Below, piece by piece: positions 42,600-51,969 of a stretch of DNA of 64,000 nucleotides. This DNA comes from Thermocaproicibacter sp041859875 (GTDB taxonomy: Bacteria; Bacillota; Clostridia; Oscillospirales; Acutalibacteraceae), in assembly GCA_041859875.1 (NCBI GenBank), contig JBFLFY010000001.1, positions 102,282-166,281 on the forward strand, in the 5' to 3' direction. Under the pieces are notes generated by a model. The model did no database searches. It saw nothing but the letters and a program-made list of their open reading frames with translations, and had not been told where the DNA came from. Position numbers and translations under genes: made by a program. Within the stretch, counting starts at the first letter, position 1. The number at the start of each line of letters is the position of its first letter.

Positions 42600-42754
42600 A
42601 GTAGTATTTTGAATCCTTTCTTTCTACTGTATCTTGCGGTACCGCAGAGTGCTAAAAATCAAAGACGGTATTATGCTCAGACTTTTTTATAATAATAGTA
42701 CAAAAATCAGCGCGATACAAGCGAAAACCTTATTTGCATCATTTGCTGCAGGAA

Positions 42755-42783
42755 TTGCACTTTACTGGTGGAGAGGGTATAAT
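42755..42783 (+). promoter_or_regulatory. glyA promoter
   Basis: TTGCAC (42755-42760), 17-bp spacer, TATAAT (42778-42783). Confidence 0.75.
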
Positions 42784-42817
42784 AAAATCATTATTTTCGG
42801 GAAAGGGTCGTGAATCT

Positions 42818-44071
42818 ATGTACGGCAATATGATGGACACCATTGGTCTTGTTTCCGGAGCCGATCCGGAAGTCGGCGCTGCTATGGAGCAGGAACTTCA
42901 GCGTCAGCGCGGGAACTTGGAGCTGATTGTTTCTGAAAACATTGTTTCTCCCGCAGTTATGGCAGCCATGGGAAGTGTACTCACGAACAAATATGCCGAG
43001 GGCTACCCGGGCAAGCGCTATTATGGCGGATGCCAGTACGTTGACATTGTAGAAGAAATTGCGAGAACACGCGCCTGTAAGCTTTTTGGTGCGGAGCATG
43101 CCAACGTGCAGCCGCACTCCGGCGCACAGGCCAACACAGCAGTTTATTTTGCACTGCTGAAACCGGGTGATACCGTCATGGGCATGAGCCTTGCGGAAGG
43201 CGGCCACCTGACTCACGGTTCCCCAGTTAATATTTCCGGCAAGTACTTTCATTTTGTGCCGTACGGCGTCAGCCCTGAAACCGGCCGTATCGATTACGAC
43301 AAGGTCTATGAAATTGCCATGCAGGTCAAGCCGAAACTGATTGTTTCCGGCGCAAGCGCTTACCCGCGTATCATCGACTTCAAAAAATTCCGTGAAATCT
43401 GCGATGCCTGCGGCGCTATTATGATGGTCGATATGGCGCATATTGCCGGTCTGGTTGCTTCCGGTGACCATCCAAACCCGGTTGAGTGGGCAGACATTGT
43501 AACGACCACCACGCACAAGACCCTGCGCGGCCCGCGCGGCGGAATGATTCTTTGCAAAGAACAGTATGCTAAAGCAATCGACAAGGCTATTTTCCCTGGC
43601 ACTCAAGGCGGACCGCTGATGCACGTGATTGCCGGAAAGGCTGTTTGCCTCGGTGAAGCCATGAAGCCGGAATTTAAGGAATACGGCCACCGCATTGTGA
43701 AAAATGCGCAGGCGCTTGCCACAGGCCTTACAAAACGCAAGGTAAAGCTTGTTACCGGCGGAACGGACAACCACTTGATGATGGTTGACCTGAGCGGTAT
43801 GGAACTGACCGGAAAAGAACTGGAAAAGCGCCTGGATTCCGTTCACATCACAGCAAACAAGAACACCGTCCCGAATGAGCAGCGCAGCCCGTTTGTTACG
43901 AGCGGCCTGCGCCTTGGCACCCCGGCTGTTACTACACGCGGCCTCAATGAACAGGACATGGACAAGATTGCGGAGTGCATCAGCCTTGCAATTTACGATT
44001 TTGACAATTCCAAAGAAAAGATTGATGCGGCTGTTGCGGAACTGTGCACCCGCTACCCGCTGTACAAGTAA
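42818..44071 (+). CDS. glyA: Serine hydroxymethyltransferase
   Basis: 417 residues. 'LELIVSENIVSPAVMAAMGS', 'NKYAEGYPGKRYYGG' and the pyridoxal-phosphate lysine in 'VTTTTHKTLRGPRGGMI' identify it. It interconverts serine and glycine and supplies methylene-tetrahydrofolate. ATG at 42818 follows GAAAGGG; an ATG at 42734 lies upstream of the promoter -10 and is rejected. Confidence 0.98.
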   Translation: MYGNMMDTIGLVSGADPEVGAAMEQELQRQRGNLELIVSENIVSPAVMAAMGSVLTNKYAEGYPGKRYYGGCQYVDIVEEIARTRACKLFGAEHANVQPHSGAQANTAVYFALLKPGDTVMGMSLAEGGHLTHGSPVNISGKYFHFVPYGVSPETGRIDYDKVYEIAMQVKPKLIVSGASAYPRIIDFKKFREICDACGAIMMVDMAHIAGLVASGDHPNPVEWADIVTTTTHKTLRGPRGGMILCKEQYAKAIDKAIFPGTQGGPLMHVIAGKAVCLGEAMKPEFKEYGHRIVKNAQALATGLTKRKVKLVTGGTDNHLMMVDLSGMELTGKELEKRLDSVHITANKNTVPNEQRSPFVTSGLRLGTPAVTTRGLNEQDMDKIAECISLAIYDFDNSKEKIDAAVAELCTRYPLYK

Positions 44072-44088
44072 AATCTTAATACGCAGAA

Positions 44089-44123
44089 CAAGAAGGGATG
44101 CCGCCCAGCATCCCTTCTTCTCT
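44089..44123 (+). terminator. Terminator after glyA
   Basis: AAGAAGGGATGC-CGCCCA-GCATCCCTTCTT followed by CTCTTGTTT. Confidence 0.88.
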
Positions 44124-44219
44124 TGTTTCTTTCTTCTGCCTGCGCTATGATAGAGAAAGCAAATTATCATACGGGTGCCCGGCTTTTCGCAGGGCTTTCA
44201 GTAAAAAGGGAGGAATTCC

Positions 44220-45497
44220 ATGGCGGCTCCGTTAGCAGACAGGCTCCGTCCACAGAATCTTGACGAAATTGTCGGTCAGCATCACTTGCTGGATGAGGGG
44301 AAACCCCTTCGGCGCATTATCGAGTCCGGTGAGATACCCAATATGGTCTTTTACGGCCCATCGGGAGTGGGGAAGACGACGCTTGCTTCTATTATCGCAC
44401 ACCGTACAGAGCGCAGCCTCTTTAAGCTGAATGGCACGACGGCTTCTACAGCGGATATTCATAATGTTGTTTCGCGTCTTGACACGCTCGAAGCGCCGAA
44501 TGGCATTCTGCTTTACCTTGATGAAATCCAATATTTTAATAAGAAACAGCAGCAGACTCTGCTGGAATTCATCGAGAATGGCTCCGTTACGCTGATTGCC
44601 TCCACAACAGAAAACCCGTATTTTTATGTTTACGGGGCTATCCTCAGTCGTTCCACAGTGTTTGAGTTTAAGCCAGTGGAAAAAGAGGATGTCATCGGCG
44701 CTGTCCGGCGTGCGTTTCATTTCCTTTCGGATGAGCAGCACAGGAAAATAACAGCAGAAGACGGCGTGCCGGAGTATATCGCTTCCGCCTGCGGCGGCGA
44801 TGTGCGCAAGGCAATGAATGCCGTGGAACTTTGTGTGCTTTCCGGCAGTATGGAAAAAGATGGTTCCTGCCGAGTGACGCTTCGGGCTGCGCAAGAGCTG
44901 ACTCAACGTTCTGCCATGCGCTATGACCGCGCGGGCGATGAACATTATGACATCCTTTCCGCTTACCAGAAGTCCATGCGGGGTTCCGACCCGGATGCGG
45001 CTATTCACTACCTTGCCCGCCTGTTGGAAGCGGGCGACCTGCCTTCTGCCTGCCGCAGGCTGATGGTTTGTGCCTGTGAGGATGTGGGGCTTGCTTACCC
45101 GCAGATTATTCCTATTGTAAAGGCTGCCGTGGATGCCGCCATGATGGTTGGCTTGCCGGAAGCCCGCATTCCGCTGGCCGATGCCGTCATACTGGTTTGC
45201 CTTTCCCCAAAGTCAAACTCAGCGTACTGCGCCATCAACGCCGCGGAAGCCGACGTTCACGCGGGCAAATCCGGCCCCATTCCACGTCAGCTGCAGAACA
45301 GGCACTGCGACGGGGCCGACAATCCGCACAAGGGACAGTTCTATCAGTATCCGCATGACTTTCCGAACCACTGGGTGCAGCAGCAGTACCTCCCGGATGC
45401 ACTGAAAGATACGGCCTATTACCGCCCGGGTGAAAACAAGACGGAGCGCGCTTTTGCCGGTTACTGGTCTGCAATAAAGGGCGGGAAACTGGACTAA
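44220..45497 (+). CDS. rarA: Replication-associated recombination protein A (RarA/MgsA)
   Basis: 425 residues. The N-terminus 'APLADRLRPQNLDEIVGQHH' leads into an AAA+ domain with Walker A 'FYGPSGVGKTTLASIIAHRT', Walker B 'LLYLDEIQYF' and sensor 'LIASTTENPYFYV'; the C-terminal tetramerisation domain includes 'GSDPDAAIHYLARLLEAGD' and 'VCACEDVGLAYPQ'. It acts at stalled forks and in recombination. GGGAGGAATTCC provides the ribosome site. Monocistronic. Confidence 0.97.
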   Translation: MAAPLADRLRPQNLDEIVGQHHLLDEGKPLRRIIESGEIPNMVFYGPSGVGKTTLASIIAHRTERSLFKLNGTTASTADIHNVVSRLDTLEAPNGILLYLDEIQYFNKKQQQTLLEFIENGSVTLIASTTENPYFYVYGAILSRSTVFEFKPVEKEDVIGAVRRAFHFLSDEQHRKITAEDGVPEYIASACGGDVRKAMNAVELCVLSGSMEKDGSCRVTLRAAQELTQRSAMRYDRAGDEHYDILSAYQKSMRGSDPDAAIHYLARLLEAGDLPSACRRLMVCACEDVGLAYPQIIPIVKAAVDAAMMVGLPEARIPLADAVILVCLSPKSNSAYCAINAAEADVHAGKSGPIPRQLQNRHCDGADNPHKGQFYQYPHDFPNHWVQQQYLPDALKDTAYYRPGENKTERAFAGYWSAIKGGKLD

Positions 45498-45597
45498 AAA
45501 GTTGACAAAAAAATATGGCGGGAATGATTTGAATTTTACGACTGTACGCTTAAAAAGCATAAAATTGAATAATAAGGCATAATAATGAAAAAGCATC

Positions 45598-45626
45598 TTG
45601 CAATTCCTGCAGCAGAGAGATATAAT
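45598..45626 (+). promoter_or_regulatory. Promoter of the flavin reductase-rubredoxin gene
   Basis: TTGCAA (45598-45603), 17-bp spacer, TATAAT (45621-45626). Confidence 0.75.
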
Positions 45627-45655
45627 ATTAGAAATGCGTTTAGGAGGTGTGATGG

Positions 45656-46312
45656 TTGACAAGTGAAGTTTTCCGCACTCTTTCCTATGGGATGTATGCG
45701 ATTGGTGTGAAGGATGGCAGCAGAGTTTCCGCCTGTATTGCAAATACGGTGATGCAGGTTGCCAATACGCCGAACCTCGTTTCTCTCAGCATGAATCACA
45801 GCAATTTTAGTTGTGAGTGCATTAAAAAAACAGGTATTTTTACCGTTTCTGTTTTGTCGGAAGACACTTCCGGAGCTGTGATTGGCGCTCTTGGCTTTAA
45901 TTCCGGCCGGGATACCGACAAACTTAAAAACATCAATCATCGCATCCTTGCCGAAGGTGTTCCCGTTATTAAAGAAAAAATCTGCTGTTGGTTTCTTTGC
46001 CATGTATTGAAAAGTGTAGAAACCGACACACACACTGTTTTTATTGCGGAAGTGCTGGCAGGCAGCGAATCCATTAAAGGGAAGCCAATGACTTACGAGT
46101 ATTACCACAGAGTCATAAAAGGCCGTGCCCCGAAAAATGCTCCCACATATGTGGAAGAGCCATCCACTCATGAATCCGATGCCGAAGGATGGATTTGCAC
46201 AATTTGCAGTTATATTTACAATGATCCTTACGTTCCTTTTGAAGAACTTCCGGATGATTGGGTTTGCCCCATTTGCGGGGCGCCGAAAACAGCGTTTCGG
46301 CGAAAAGAATAG
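45656..46312 (+). CDS. Flavin reductase-rubredoxin fusion (high-molecular-weight rubredoxin)
   Basis: 218 residues. Residues 1-150 are a FMN-binding flavin reductase-like domain ('YAIGVKDGSRVSACIANTVM', 'NLVSLSMNHSNFSCECIKKT'); residues 172-218 are rubredoxin with the two CxxC knuckles 'WICTICSYIYND' and 'WVCPICGAPK'. Such fusions pass electrons to oxygen- and peroxide-detoxifying proteins in anaerobes. The start must be TTG at 45656, since a TGA lies two codons upstream in frame and AGGAGG sits at 45642-45647; the tempting ATG at 45652 is out of frame and stops at once. Confidence 0.93.
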   Translation: MTSEVFRTLSYGMYAIGVKDGSRVSACIANTVMQVANTPNLVSLSMNHSNFSCECIKKTGIFTVSVLSEDTSGAVIGALGFNSGRDTDKLKNINHRILAEGVPVIKEKICCWFLCHVLKSVETDTHTVFIAEVLAGSESIKGKPMTYEYYHRVIKGRAPKNAPTYVEEPSTHESDAEGWICTICSYIYNDPYVPFEELPDDWVCPICGAPKTAFRRKE

Positions 46313-46416
46313 CATAGAAAAAAGCTCAACCGATGCAGCGATGCACCGGGCGGGCTTTTTTTTTGAGTTTTTTCGCTTGCGAAAAAGCCAGGATAGAAAG
46401 AATGAGGAGAGTAAAA

Positions 46417-47754
46417 ATGGAAAAAAGAATTATTCAAGTCGAAGAACGTCCCCCCCTGCGCCAGGCGATTCCGCTCAGCATCCAACACATGTTTGCAATG
46501 TTTGGTGCATCTGTGCTGGTTCCTTCTCTGTTTGGCATCAACCCAGCCATTGTGCTGCTGATGAACGGCCTTGGAACGCTGTTTTTTATCTGGATTACAA
46601 AGGGAAGAGCCCCGGCATACCTTGGCTCCAGTTTTGCGTTTATTGGCCCGGCACTGATTATCATGACAAAATATGAAGCATCCGGCATGACGCACATGCA
46701 GGCATTTTCCGTAGCACAAAGCGGTTTCGTTGTTGTTGGTATTGCCGGAAGCATACTGGCGGCAGTTGTGTACCGCTTTGGCACGAAGTGGATTGACGTA
46801 ATTCTCCCGCCGGCTGCTATGGGGCCGGTTGTAGCTCTCATCGGCCTTGAGCTTGCGGGTAATGCGGCAAGCAATGGCGGCCTGATCGCAACGGCAAAAG
46901 CACCGATTAACCCTAAAAATGTGATTGTGTTTTTTGTTACAGTCAGCGTCGCAGTGTTTGGTTCTATGCTGTTCCGCAAATTCCTTTCTGCCATTTCAAT
47001 TCTGGTTTCCATCCTAGTCGGTTATCTTACGGCGACCGGTCTTGGACTGATTAACTTTGCGCCGGTGCGGGAGGCCAGCGTTTTCTCCCTTCCGCATTTT
47101 CAGTTGGCTGATTTCAGCCACCCGGACGCCATGCTGACCATGCTGCCGGTTATCCTGGTCATTGCTTCCGAACATATCGGCCACCAGATTGTTACCAGCA
47201 AAGTTGTCGGCAGAGACCTGCTGAAAGATCCGGGCCTGCATCGTTCCCTTTTAGGCGACAATATTTCCACCATGGTTTCCGGCCTTATTGGCTCGGTTCC
47301 GACTACAACATACGGCGAAAATATTGGCGTTATGGCAATGACGGGCGTTTACAGCGTTTGGGTCATTGGCGGTGCGGCTGCGCTTTCTATTCTTTGCGGT
47401 GTTATGGGCAAAATGAGCGCTTTAATTGCCACTATTCCGCAGCCGGTCATCGGCGGAATATCCTTTCTCCTTTACGGTATGATTGGCGCTTCGGGCCTGC
47501 GTATTCTGGTAGACAAAAAGGTTGATTACGACAAGCCGCGCAACCAGATTCTTACAGCCATTGTACTGGTGACCGGCCTTTCCGGTGTAAGCCTGGAGAT
47601 TGGTCAGATTCAGCTGAAAGGCATGGTCCTCGCATGTGTTATCGGCATGCTTCTCGGCCTTATTTTCTGGGTATTCGACAAGCTCCATATTTCAAATGAC
47701 TATGAAGAGAAATCCGCTGAAAAAGCGGAAGAGTCGACAGCAGAAGCGGAATAA
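46417..47754 (+). CDS. Uracil/xanthine permease family transporter
   Basis: 445 residues with about 12-14 membrane segments. 'AIPLSIQHMFAMFGASVLVP' at the start, 'YLGSSFAFIGPAL', 'ASEHIGHQIVTSKVVGRDLL' and 'GDNISTMVSGLIGSVPTTTY' are NCS2-family signatures of the UraA branch, proton-linked importers of uracil. The ATG follows AGGAGAG at 46404-46409. The last 20 residues are charged and cytoplasmic. Monocistronic; no pyrimidine attenuator was recognised upstream. Confidence 0.93.
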   Translation: MEKRIIQVEERPPLRQAIPLSIQHMFAMFGASVLVPSLFGINPAIVLLMNGLGTLFFIWITKGRAPAYLGSSFAFIGPALIIMTKYEASGMTHMQAFSVAQSGFVVVGIAGSILAAVVYRFGTKWIDVILPPAAMGPVVALIGLELAGNAASNGGLIATAKAPINPKNVIVFFVTVSVAVFGSMLFRKFLSAISILVSILVGYLTATGLGLINFAPVREASVFSLPHFQLADFSHPDAMLTMLPVILVIASEHIGHQIVTSKVVGRDLLKDPGLHRSLLGDNISTMVSGLIGSVPTTTYGENIGVMAMTGVYSVWVIGGAAALSILCGVMGKMSALIATIPQPVIGGISFLLYGMIGASGLRILVDKKVDYDKPRNQILTAIVLVTGLSGVSLEIGQIQLKGMVLACVIGMLLGLIFWVFDKLHISNDYEEKSAEKAEESTAEAE

Positions 47755-47865
47755 TTTCGAGAAACTTGGGCTGGAGCGGCGTCTGTGCCCGGTTTGAGAC
47801 AATTCCTATTTCTGTTAAAATTCTATAAATTCGCGTCGGGAATTTGTCGGTAATTCTAAAAAGCA

Positions 47866-47894
47866 TTGAATGTGCACCGAAAATATTCTATAAT
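47866..47894 (+). promoter_or_regulatory. Promoter of the transketolase genes
   Basis: TTGAAT (47866-47871), 17-bp spacer, TATAAT (47889-47894). Confidence 0.75.
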
Positions 47895-47954
47895 AAATTC
47901 GGTTATACTGGTTATCAAGACTGCAGTTAGTACTGTAGAATTTAGGAGGTCAGA

Positions 47955-48800
47955 ATGGAACAGCAAGAGAAAAAGGCACTGAAAATTGCTGCCTGCAAAA
48001 TTCGTATGGGTGCAATCGATGGTGTTTATCACGCAAAATCCGGTCATCCGGGCGGCTCGCTTTCAGCCGCTGACATTTTTGCCTATCTTTATTTTAAGGA
48101 AATGAATGTTGACCCGAAAGACCCGAAGGCGGCAGACCGTGACCGCTTTGTCCTTTCGAAAGGACACACTTGCCCGGGCCTTTACGCCGCTTTGGCGCTT
48201 AAGGGCTATTTCCCTATGGACGAACTGAAAAAGCTCCGCCATATTGGCGCAATGCTTCAGGGCCATCCAGACATGAAGGGAACCCCGGGTATCGATATGA
48301 GCACCGGTTCGCTTGGCCAGGGCATTTCCGCAGCCTGCGGCATGGCAATGGCGGGTAAACTGGATCAGAAATCTTACCGTGTTTACTGCCTGTTGGGTGA
48401 CGGTGAAATTGACGAAGGCCAGGTCTGGGAAGCCTCTATGTTCGCGGCGCATCATAACCTGGACAACCTCTGCCTTGTTGTGGACAACAACGGCCTGCAG
48501 ATTGACGGCCCGGTCGAGGATGTCGCCGGTCCCGGCCCGATTGACGAAAAGTTCAAAGCTTTCGGTTTTGACGTGCAGAAAATCAACGGTCATGATTTTA
48601 ATGAAATTGAGGCTGCTTTCAACCATGCAAAAACCGTGAAGGGCAAGCCAAGTGTCATTGTTGCAAAGACAATTAAGGGCAAAGACGTTTCTTATATGGA
48701 AAATCAGGTGGGCTGGCATGGAAAGGCCCCGAATGACGAGCAGTATCAGGTTGCCATGCAGGAACTGAAAAAGATACTGTCCGGACTGGAGGCGGAATAA
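47955..48800 (+). CDS. Transketolase, N-terminal subunit
   Basis: 281 residues covering the thiamine-diphosphate-binding half: 'YHAKSGHPGGSLSAADIFAY', 'KGHTCPGLYAALALKGYF', 'GDGEIDEGQVWEASMFA' (GDG-N type ThDP/Mg2+ motif) and 'DNNGLQIDG'. It forms a two-subunit transketolase with the next gene and carries out two-carbon transfer in the non-oxidative pentose phosphate pathway. TTTAGGAGG precedes ATG 47955. Its stop is directly followed by the partner's ATG. Confidence 0.96.
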   Translation: MEQQEKKALKIAACKIRMGAIDGVYHAKSGHPGGSLSAADIFAYLYFKEMNVDPKDPKAADRDRFVLSKGHTCPGLYAALALKGYFPMDELKKLRHIGAMLQGHPDMKGTPGIDMSTGSLGQGISAACGMAMAGKLDQKSYRVYCLLGDGEIDEGQVWEASMFAAHHNLDNLCLVVDNNGLQIDGPVEDVAGPGPIDEKFKAFGFDVQKINGHDFNEIEAAFNHAKTVKGKPSVIVAKTIKGKDVSYMENQVGWHGKAPNDEQYQVAMQELKKILSGLEAE

Positions 48801-49745
48801 ATGGCTGAAATGGTTAAAAAGGCAACCCGTGAGAGCTATGGCCTCACATTAGTTGAACTGGGCAAAACCAATCCGAACATTGTTGCTTTGGATGCAGACC
48901 TTGCAGAAGCTACAAAATCTATATTTTTCAAGAAAGCTTTTCCGGAGCGCTTTATTGACTGCGGCATTGCTGAGTGCAACATGATTGGTGTTGCGGCAGG
49001 TCTTGCTACCTGCGGAAAAATTCCGTTTGCAAGTTCGTTTGCCATGTTTTCCGCCGGCCGTGCATTTGAGCAGGTCCGCAACTCCGTTGGCTACCCGCAC
49101 CTGAACGTAAAGATTGTTGGTTCTCATGCAGGTATTTCCGTTGGTGAAGATGGCGCGACTCATCAGTGCCTGGAAGATATTGCGCTGATGCGTACAATTC
49201 CGGGCATGGTCGTTTTGAACCCTGCAGACCACTATGAAATGTGCGCTGCTGTTAAGGCTGCCGCTGCTTATAACGGCCCGGTTTATCTCCGCCTTGGCCG
49301 CCTTGCGGTTGAGAGCTTCAACAACAATGACGATTATAAATTTGAAATCGGCAAGGGCATTACCCTCCGCGATGGCAAAGATGTTACCATCATTGCAACG
49401 GGCCTTATGGTTTCCCGTGCACTGGAAGCTGTGAAGCAGCTGGAAAAAGACGGCATTGATGCACGCCTTATTAACATCCACACCATTAAGCCGATTGACC
49501 GTGAAATTATTGCCAAAGCAGCGAAAGAAACCGGCAGAATTATCACGGTGGAAGAACACAATATTATTGGTGGCCTTGGCGATGCTGTAAGCAGCGTTGT
49601 CTGTGAAGAGCATCCGGTTCCGGTTACGAAGATCGGCGTAAACGACGAGTTCGGCCACTCCGGCCCGGCTGTTGATCTTCTGGAAAAGTACGGCCTTTGT
49701 GCTTCTCATATTGTGGAAGTTACCAAAAAAGTTCTCGGCAAATAA
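48801..49745 (+). CDS. Transketolase, C-terminal subunit
   Basis: 314 residues with the pyrimidine-binding domain ('DCGIAECNMIGVAAGLATCG', including the catalytic Glu of the ThDP site), 'HAGISVGEDGATHQCLEDIA' and the C-terminal transketolase domain ('VTIIATGLMVSRALEAVKQL'). Immediately downstream of and coupled to the N-terminal subunit. Split transketolases are common in clostridia. Confidence 0.96.
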   Translation: MAEMVKKATRESYGLTLVELGKTNPNIVALDADLAEATKSIFFKKAFPERFIDCGIAECNMIGVAAGLATCGKIPFASSFAMFSAGRAFEQVRNSVGYPHLNVKIVGSHAGISVGEDGATHQCLEDIALMRTIPGMVVLNPADHYEMCAAVKAAAAYNGPVYLRLGRLAVESFNNNDDYKFEIGKGITLRDGKDVTIIATGLMVSRALEAVKQLEKDGIDARLINIHTIKPIDREIIAKAAKETGRIITVEEHNIIGGLGDAVSSVVCEEHPVPVTKIGVNDEFGHSGPAVDLLEKYGLCASHIVEVTKKVLGK

Positions 49746-49756
49746 AGAGGGCGTAC

Positions 49757-49792
49757 AAAAGGGCCGCGGGAAATTTTCCCGCGGCCCCTTTC
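49757..49792. terminator. Bidirectional terminator
   Basis: GGGCCGCGGGAAA-TTTTCCCGCGGCCC with A run before and CTTTC after, between the transketolase genes and convergent mntP. Confidence 0.9.
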
Positions 49793-49811
49793 TGCATCCT
49801 GGCGGAGGTGT

Positions 49812-50402
49812 TCAGCCGCCAAAGAACATATGGTCGACGAATATTTTCACACCCATGCCGATGAGGACAAGCCCGCCGATAATTTCCGCGCGCCCTGCAA
49901 AAATGGTGCCGAATTTTTTTCCAATATAAACGCCGATATACGAAATTACAAAGGTAATGAGCCCAATCATCAAAACGGAAATCATCATCAGAAAAGGTGT
50001 GGAGGCATGAACGGCAGAAGGCAGGATAATCCCTGTTGCCAGTGCATCGATGCTTGTGGCAATGCCCAGGGTAAGCAAAGTGCGCAGCGGAATATCATTC
50101 TGCCGCACGCATTCAGCGTTTTGTTTTTTCTTTTTCCGGGATTCCAGTATCATGTTTGTGCCGAGGTAGCTCAGTAAAATCAGGGCAATCCAGTGATCCA
50201 CAGCGCTGATGAAGCTTTCTCCGGCTTTCCCCACAAGCCAGCCGATGGTAGGCATTACGGACTGAAAAAGTCCAAAGCAAAGGGCAATTTTAAGAGCAAA
50301 GCGCGGGGTGACTTTTTTGGTCACGGCGCCGTTTGTAATACTAACGGCAAAAGCATCCATTGCAAGACCAACTGCAATGCCGCAAACTGAAATGTAATCC
50401 AT
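49812..50402 (-). CDS. mntP: Manganese efflux pump MntP
   Basis: 196 residues with six membrane helices in two related halves, each with an Asp-containing motif ('GLAMDAFAVSITNG' and 'GIATSIDALATGI') that binds Mn2+. ATG 50402 follows GGAGGGC; an upstream in-frame ATG (50435) would add an unneeded hydrophilic leader. I looked for, and did not find, the yybP-ykoY manganese riboswitch that often precedes mntP. Confidence 0.95.
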   Translation of the reverse strand: MDYISVCGIAVGLAMDAFAVSITNGAVTKKVTPRFALKIALCFGLFQSVMPTIGWLVGKAGESFISAVDHWIALILLSYLGTNMILESRKKKKQNAECVRQNDIPLRTLLTLGIATSIDALATGIILPSAVHASTPFLMMISVLMIGLITFVISYIGVYIGKKFGTIFAGRAEIIGGLVLIGMGVKIFVDHMFFGG

Positions 50403-50449
50403 GTAGCCCTCCGAATTTGAAGCAAAGTTTAGCAAGACATATAAAATAA

Positions 50450-50478
50450 ATATTATCCGCTGCGAGCTGAAATGTCAA
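50450..50478 (-). promoter_or_regulatory. mntP promoter
   Basis: On the minus strand TTGACA (50473-50478), 17-bp spacer, TAATAT (50450-50455). Confidence 0.75.
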
Positions 50479-50501
50479 GACGGCTCAAAACATTCTGGGC
50501 C

Positions 50502-50530
50502 TTGCCTGCCTGACAGTTTTATGCTATACT
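50502..50530 (+). promoter_or_regulatory. hisH-hisF promoter
   Basis: TTGCCT (50502-50507), 17-bp spacer, TATACT (50525-50530), divergent from the mntP promoter. Confidence 0.65.
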
Positions 50531-50555
50531 CTGATAAACTATAAAAGCGTAGGGG

Positions 50556-51173
50556 ATGAAAACTGTGATTGCTGTACTGGATTACGGTGCCGGAAATCTG
50601 CTGAATGTGGAAAAAGCACTGCGATTCATAGGGTGCGACCCCGCTGTAACTTCCGACCCGGAAGTGCTGAGTTCTGCCGATGCTGCCGTACTGCCCGGTG
50701 TGGGGGCCTTTGGCAGTGCGATGGGCTCTTTGCAGCAGTCGGGGCTTGTTCTGCCGCTGCTGGATTTTATTGGCTCAGGGCGCCCGTTTCTTGGCATCTG
50801 CCTTGGGCTGCAGCTCCTTTTTGAAGAAAGTGAAGAGTCGCCGGGCGTAAAGGGCCTTGGTGTGCTGCAGGGGAAAATATGCCGGTTCCCAGAGAAATCC
50901 GGCCTCAAAGTCCCGCATATTGGCTGGAATTCGTTAAACCTAAAAACGCGAAACGGCTTTTTTGCCGGTTTGGAAGAAAACCCTTATGTCTATTTTGTCC
51001 ACTCCTATTATTTAAAAGCCGCTGAACGCAGCATTGTTGCGGCCATGGCAGAATATGGCGTGGAATTTGATGCCGCCGTGCAGAAAAAAAACATTACCGC
51101 CGTGCAGTTTCACCCGGAAAAAAGCGGCCGGGCAGGGCTGCAGATGCTTCGTAATTTTGCGGCGTCTATTTGA
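50556..51173 (+). CDS. hisH: Imidazole glycerol phosphate synthase glutaminase subunit
   Basis: 205 residues, class-I glutamine amidotransferase: oxyanion and nucleophile region 'RPFLGICLGLQLLFEES' and the catalytic His-Glu in 'AVQFHPEKSG'. HisH supplies ammonia to HisF to form imidazole glycerol phosphate and AICAR. Only hisH and hisF occur here, without the rest of the his operon. 19 bp separate it from hisF. Confidence 0.95.
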   Translation: MKTVIAVLDYGAGNLLNVEKALRFIGCDPAVTSDPEVLSSADAAVLPGVGAFGSAMGSLQQSGLVLPLLDFIGSGRPFLGICLGLQLLFEESEESPGVKGLGVLQGKICRFPEKSGLKVPHIGWNSLNLKTRNGFFAGLEENPYVYFVHSYYLKAAERSIVAAMAEYGVEFDAAVQKKNITAVQFHPEKSGRAGLQMLRNFAASI

Positions 51174-51192
51174 TGAAAGGAGGGAGCAGCAA

Positions 51193-51960
51193 ATGTATGC
51201 GAAACGAATTATTCCATGCCTTGATGTGAAAGATGGACGTGTGGTGAAAGGCACATCTTTTGTTCATCTCCGCGACGCAGGCGACCCGGTGCAGGCGGCG
51301 GAAGAATACGACCGGCAGGGCGCGGATGAGTTGGTGTTCCTCGATATTACCGCCACGTCGGATGCACGTAAAACGACAGTGGAAATGGTGCGGAAAGTAG
51401 CGGAACGGATTTTTATTCCTTTTACGGTGGGCGGGGGGATTCGGACGGTGGAAGACTTCAGTACGATGCTTCACGCAGGCGCTGATAAAGTTTCTGTTAA
51501 TTCTGCGGCATTGCTCAACCCGAACCTTATTTCCGAAGCGGCAGAAAAGTTTGGAAGCCAATGCGTTGTGTGTGCGATTGATGCCAAACGGAAGCCGGGC
51601 GGCGGCTGGACGGTCTGCCGCAGCGGCGGGCGCATTGACACGGGGCGCGATGCACTGCAATGGGCAAAAGAGGCCGAGCGCCTCGGTGCGGGAGAAATCC
51701 TGCTGACGAGTATGGACTGCGACGGTCAGAAAGACGGCTATGATTTGGAACTGACGGCGGCGGTTTCCGAGAACGCGTCTATTCCGGTCATTGCGTCCGG
51801 CGGTGCGGGGAAGCGGGAAGATTTTCTTGCGGCATTCCGCCAGGGAAAGGCGGATGCGGTTTTGGCTGCTTCGCTGTTCCACTTTGGTGAAATCAAGATT
51901 CCAGAACTGAAACGGTATTTGGCGGGGGAAGGAATTCCTGTGCGCATATTACAAAATTAA
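51193..51960 (+). CDS. hisF: Imidazole glycerol phosphate synthase cyclase subunit
   Basis: 255 residues, TIM barrel with two half-barrels. 'KRIIPCLDVKDGRVVKGTSF', the catalytic Asp in 'CAIDAKRKPGG' and 'LLTSMDCDGQKDGYDLELT' fit HisF. The ATG at 51193 follows AAAGGAGGGAG; the longer frame to 51034 overlaps hisH and lacks a ribosome site. Genuine histidine-pathway HisF is the simplest reading; HisH2/HisF2-type pairs also serve aminosugar synthesis in some surface polysaccharide loci. Confidence 0.95.
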   Translation: MYAKRIIPCLDVKDGRVVKGTSFVHLRDAGDPVQAAEEYDRQGADELVFLDITATSDARKTTVEMVRKVAERIFIPFTVGGGIRTVEDFSTMLHAGADKVSVNSAALLNPNLISEAAEKFGSQCVVCAIDAKRKPGGGWTVCRSGGRIDTGRDALQWAKEAERLGAGEILLTSMDCDGQKDGYDLELTAAVSENASIPVIASGGAGKREDFLAAFRQGKADAVLAASLFHFGEIKIPELKRYLAGEGIPVRILQN

Positions 51961-51969
51961 AACGGCACT

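Noticed and set aside
42791..44170. 459-codon open frame antisense to glyA
   Set aside because: Antisense shadow of a highly conserved gene; low-complexity His/Asn/Arg-rich translation with no domain.
46320..46370. Terminator after the rubredoxin fusion gene
   Set aside because: A T-rich tract follows GGGCGGGC, but the stem I can draw is imperfect, so I did not list it as a feature.
50403..50555. yybP-ykoY manganese riboswitch before mntP
   Set aside because: Only an ordinary promoter and short leader are visible; no conserved riboswitch boxes.
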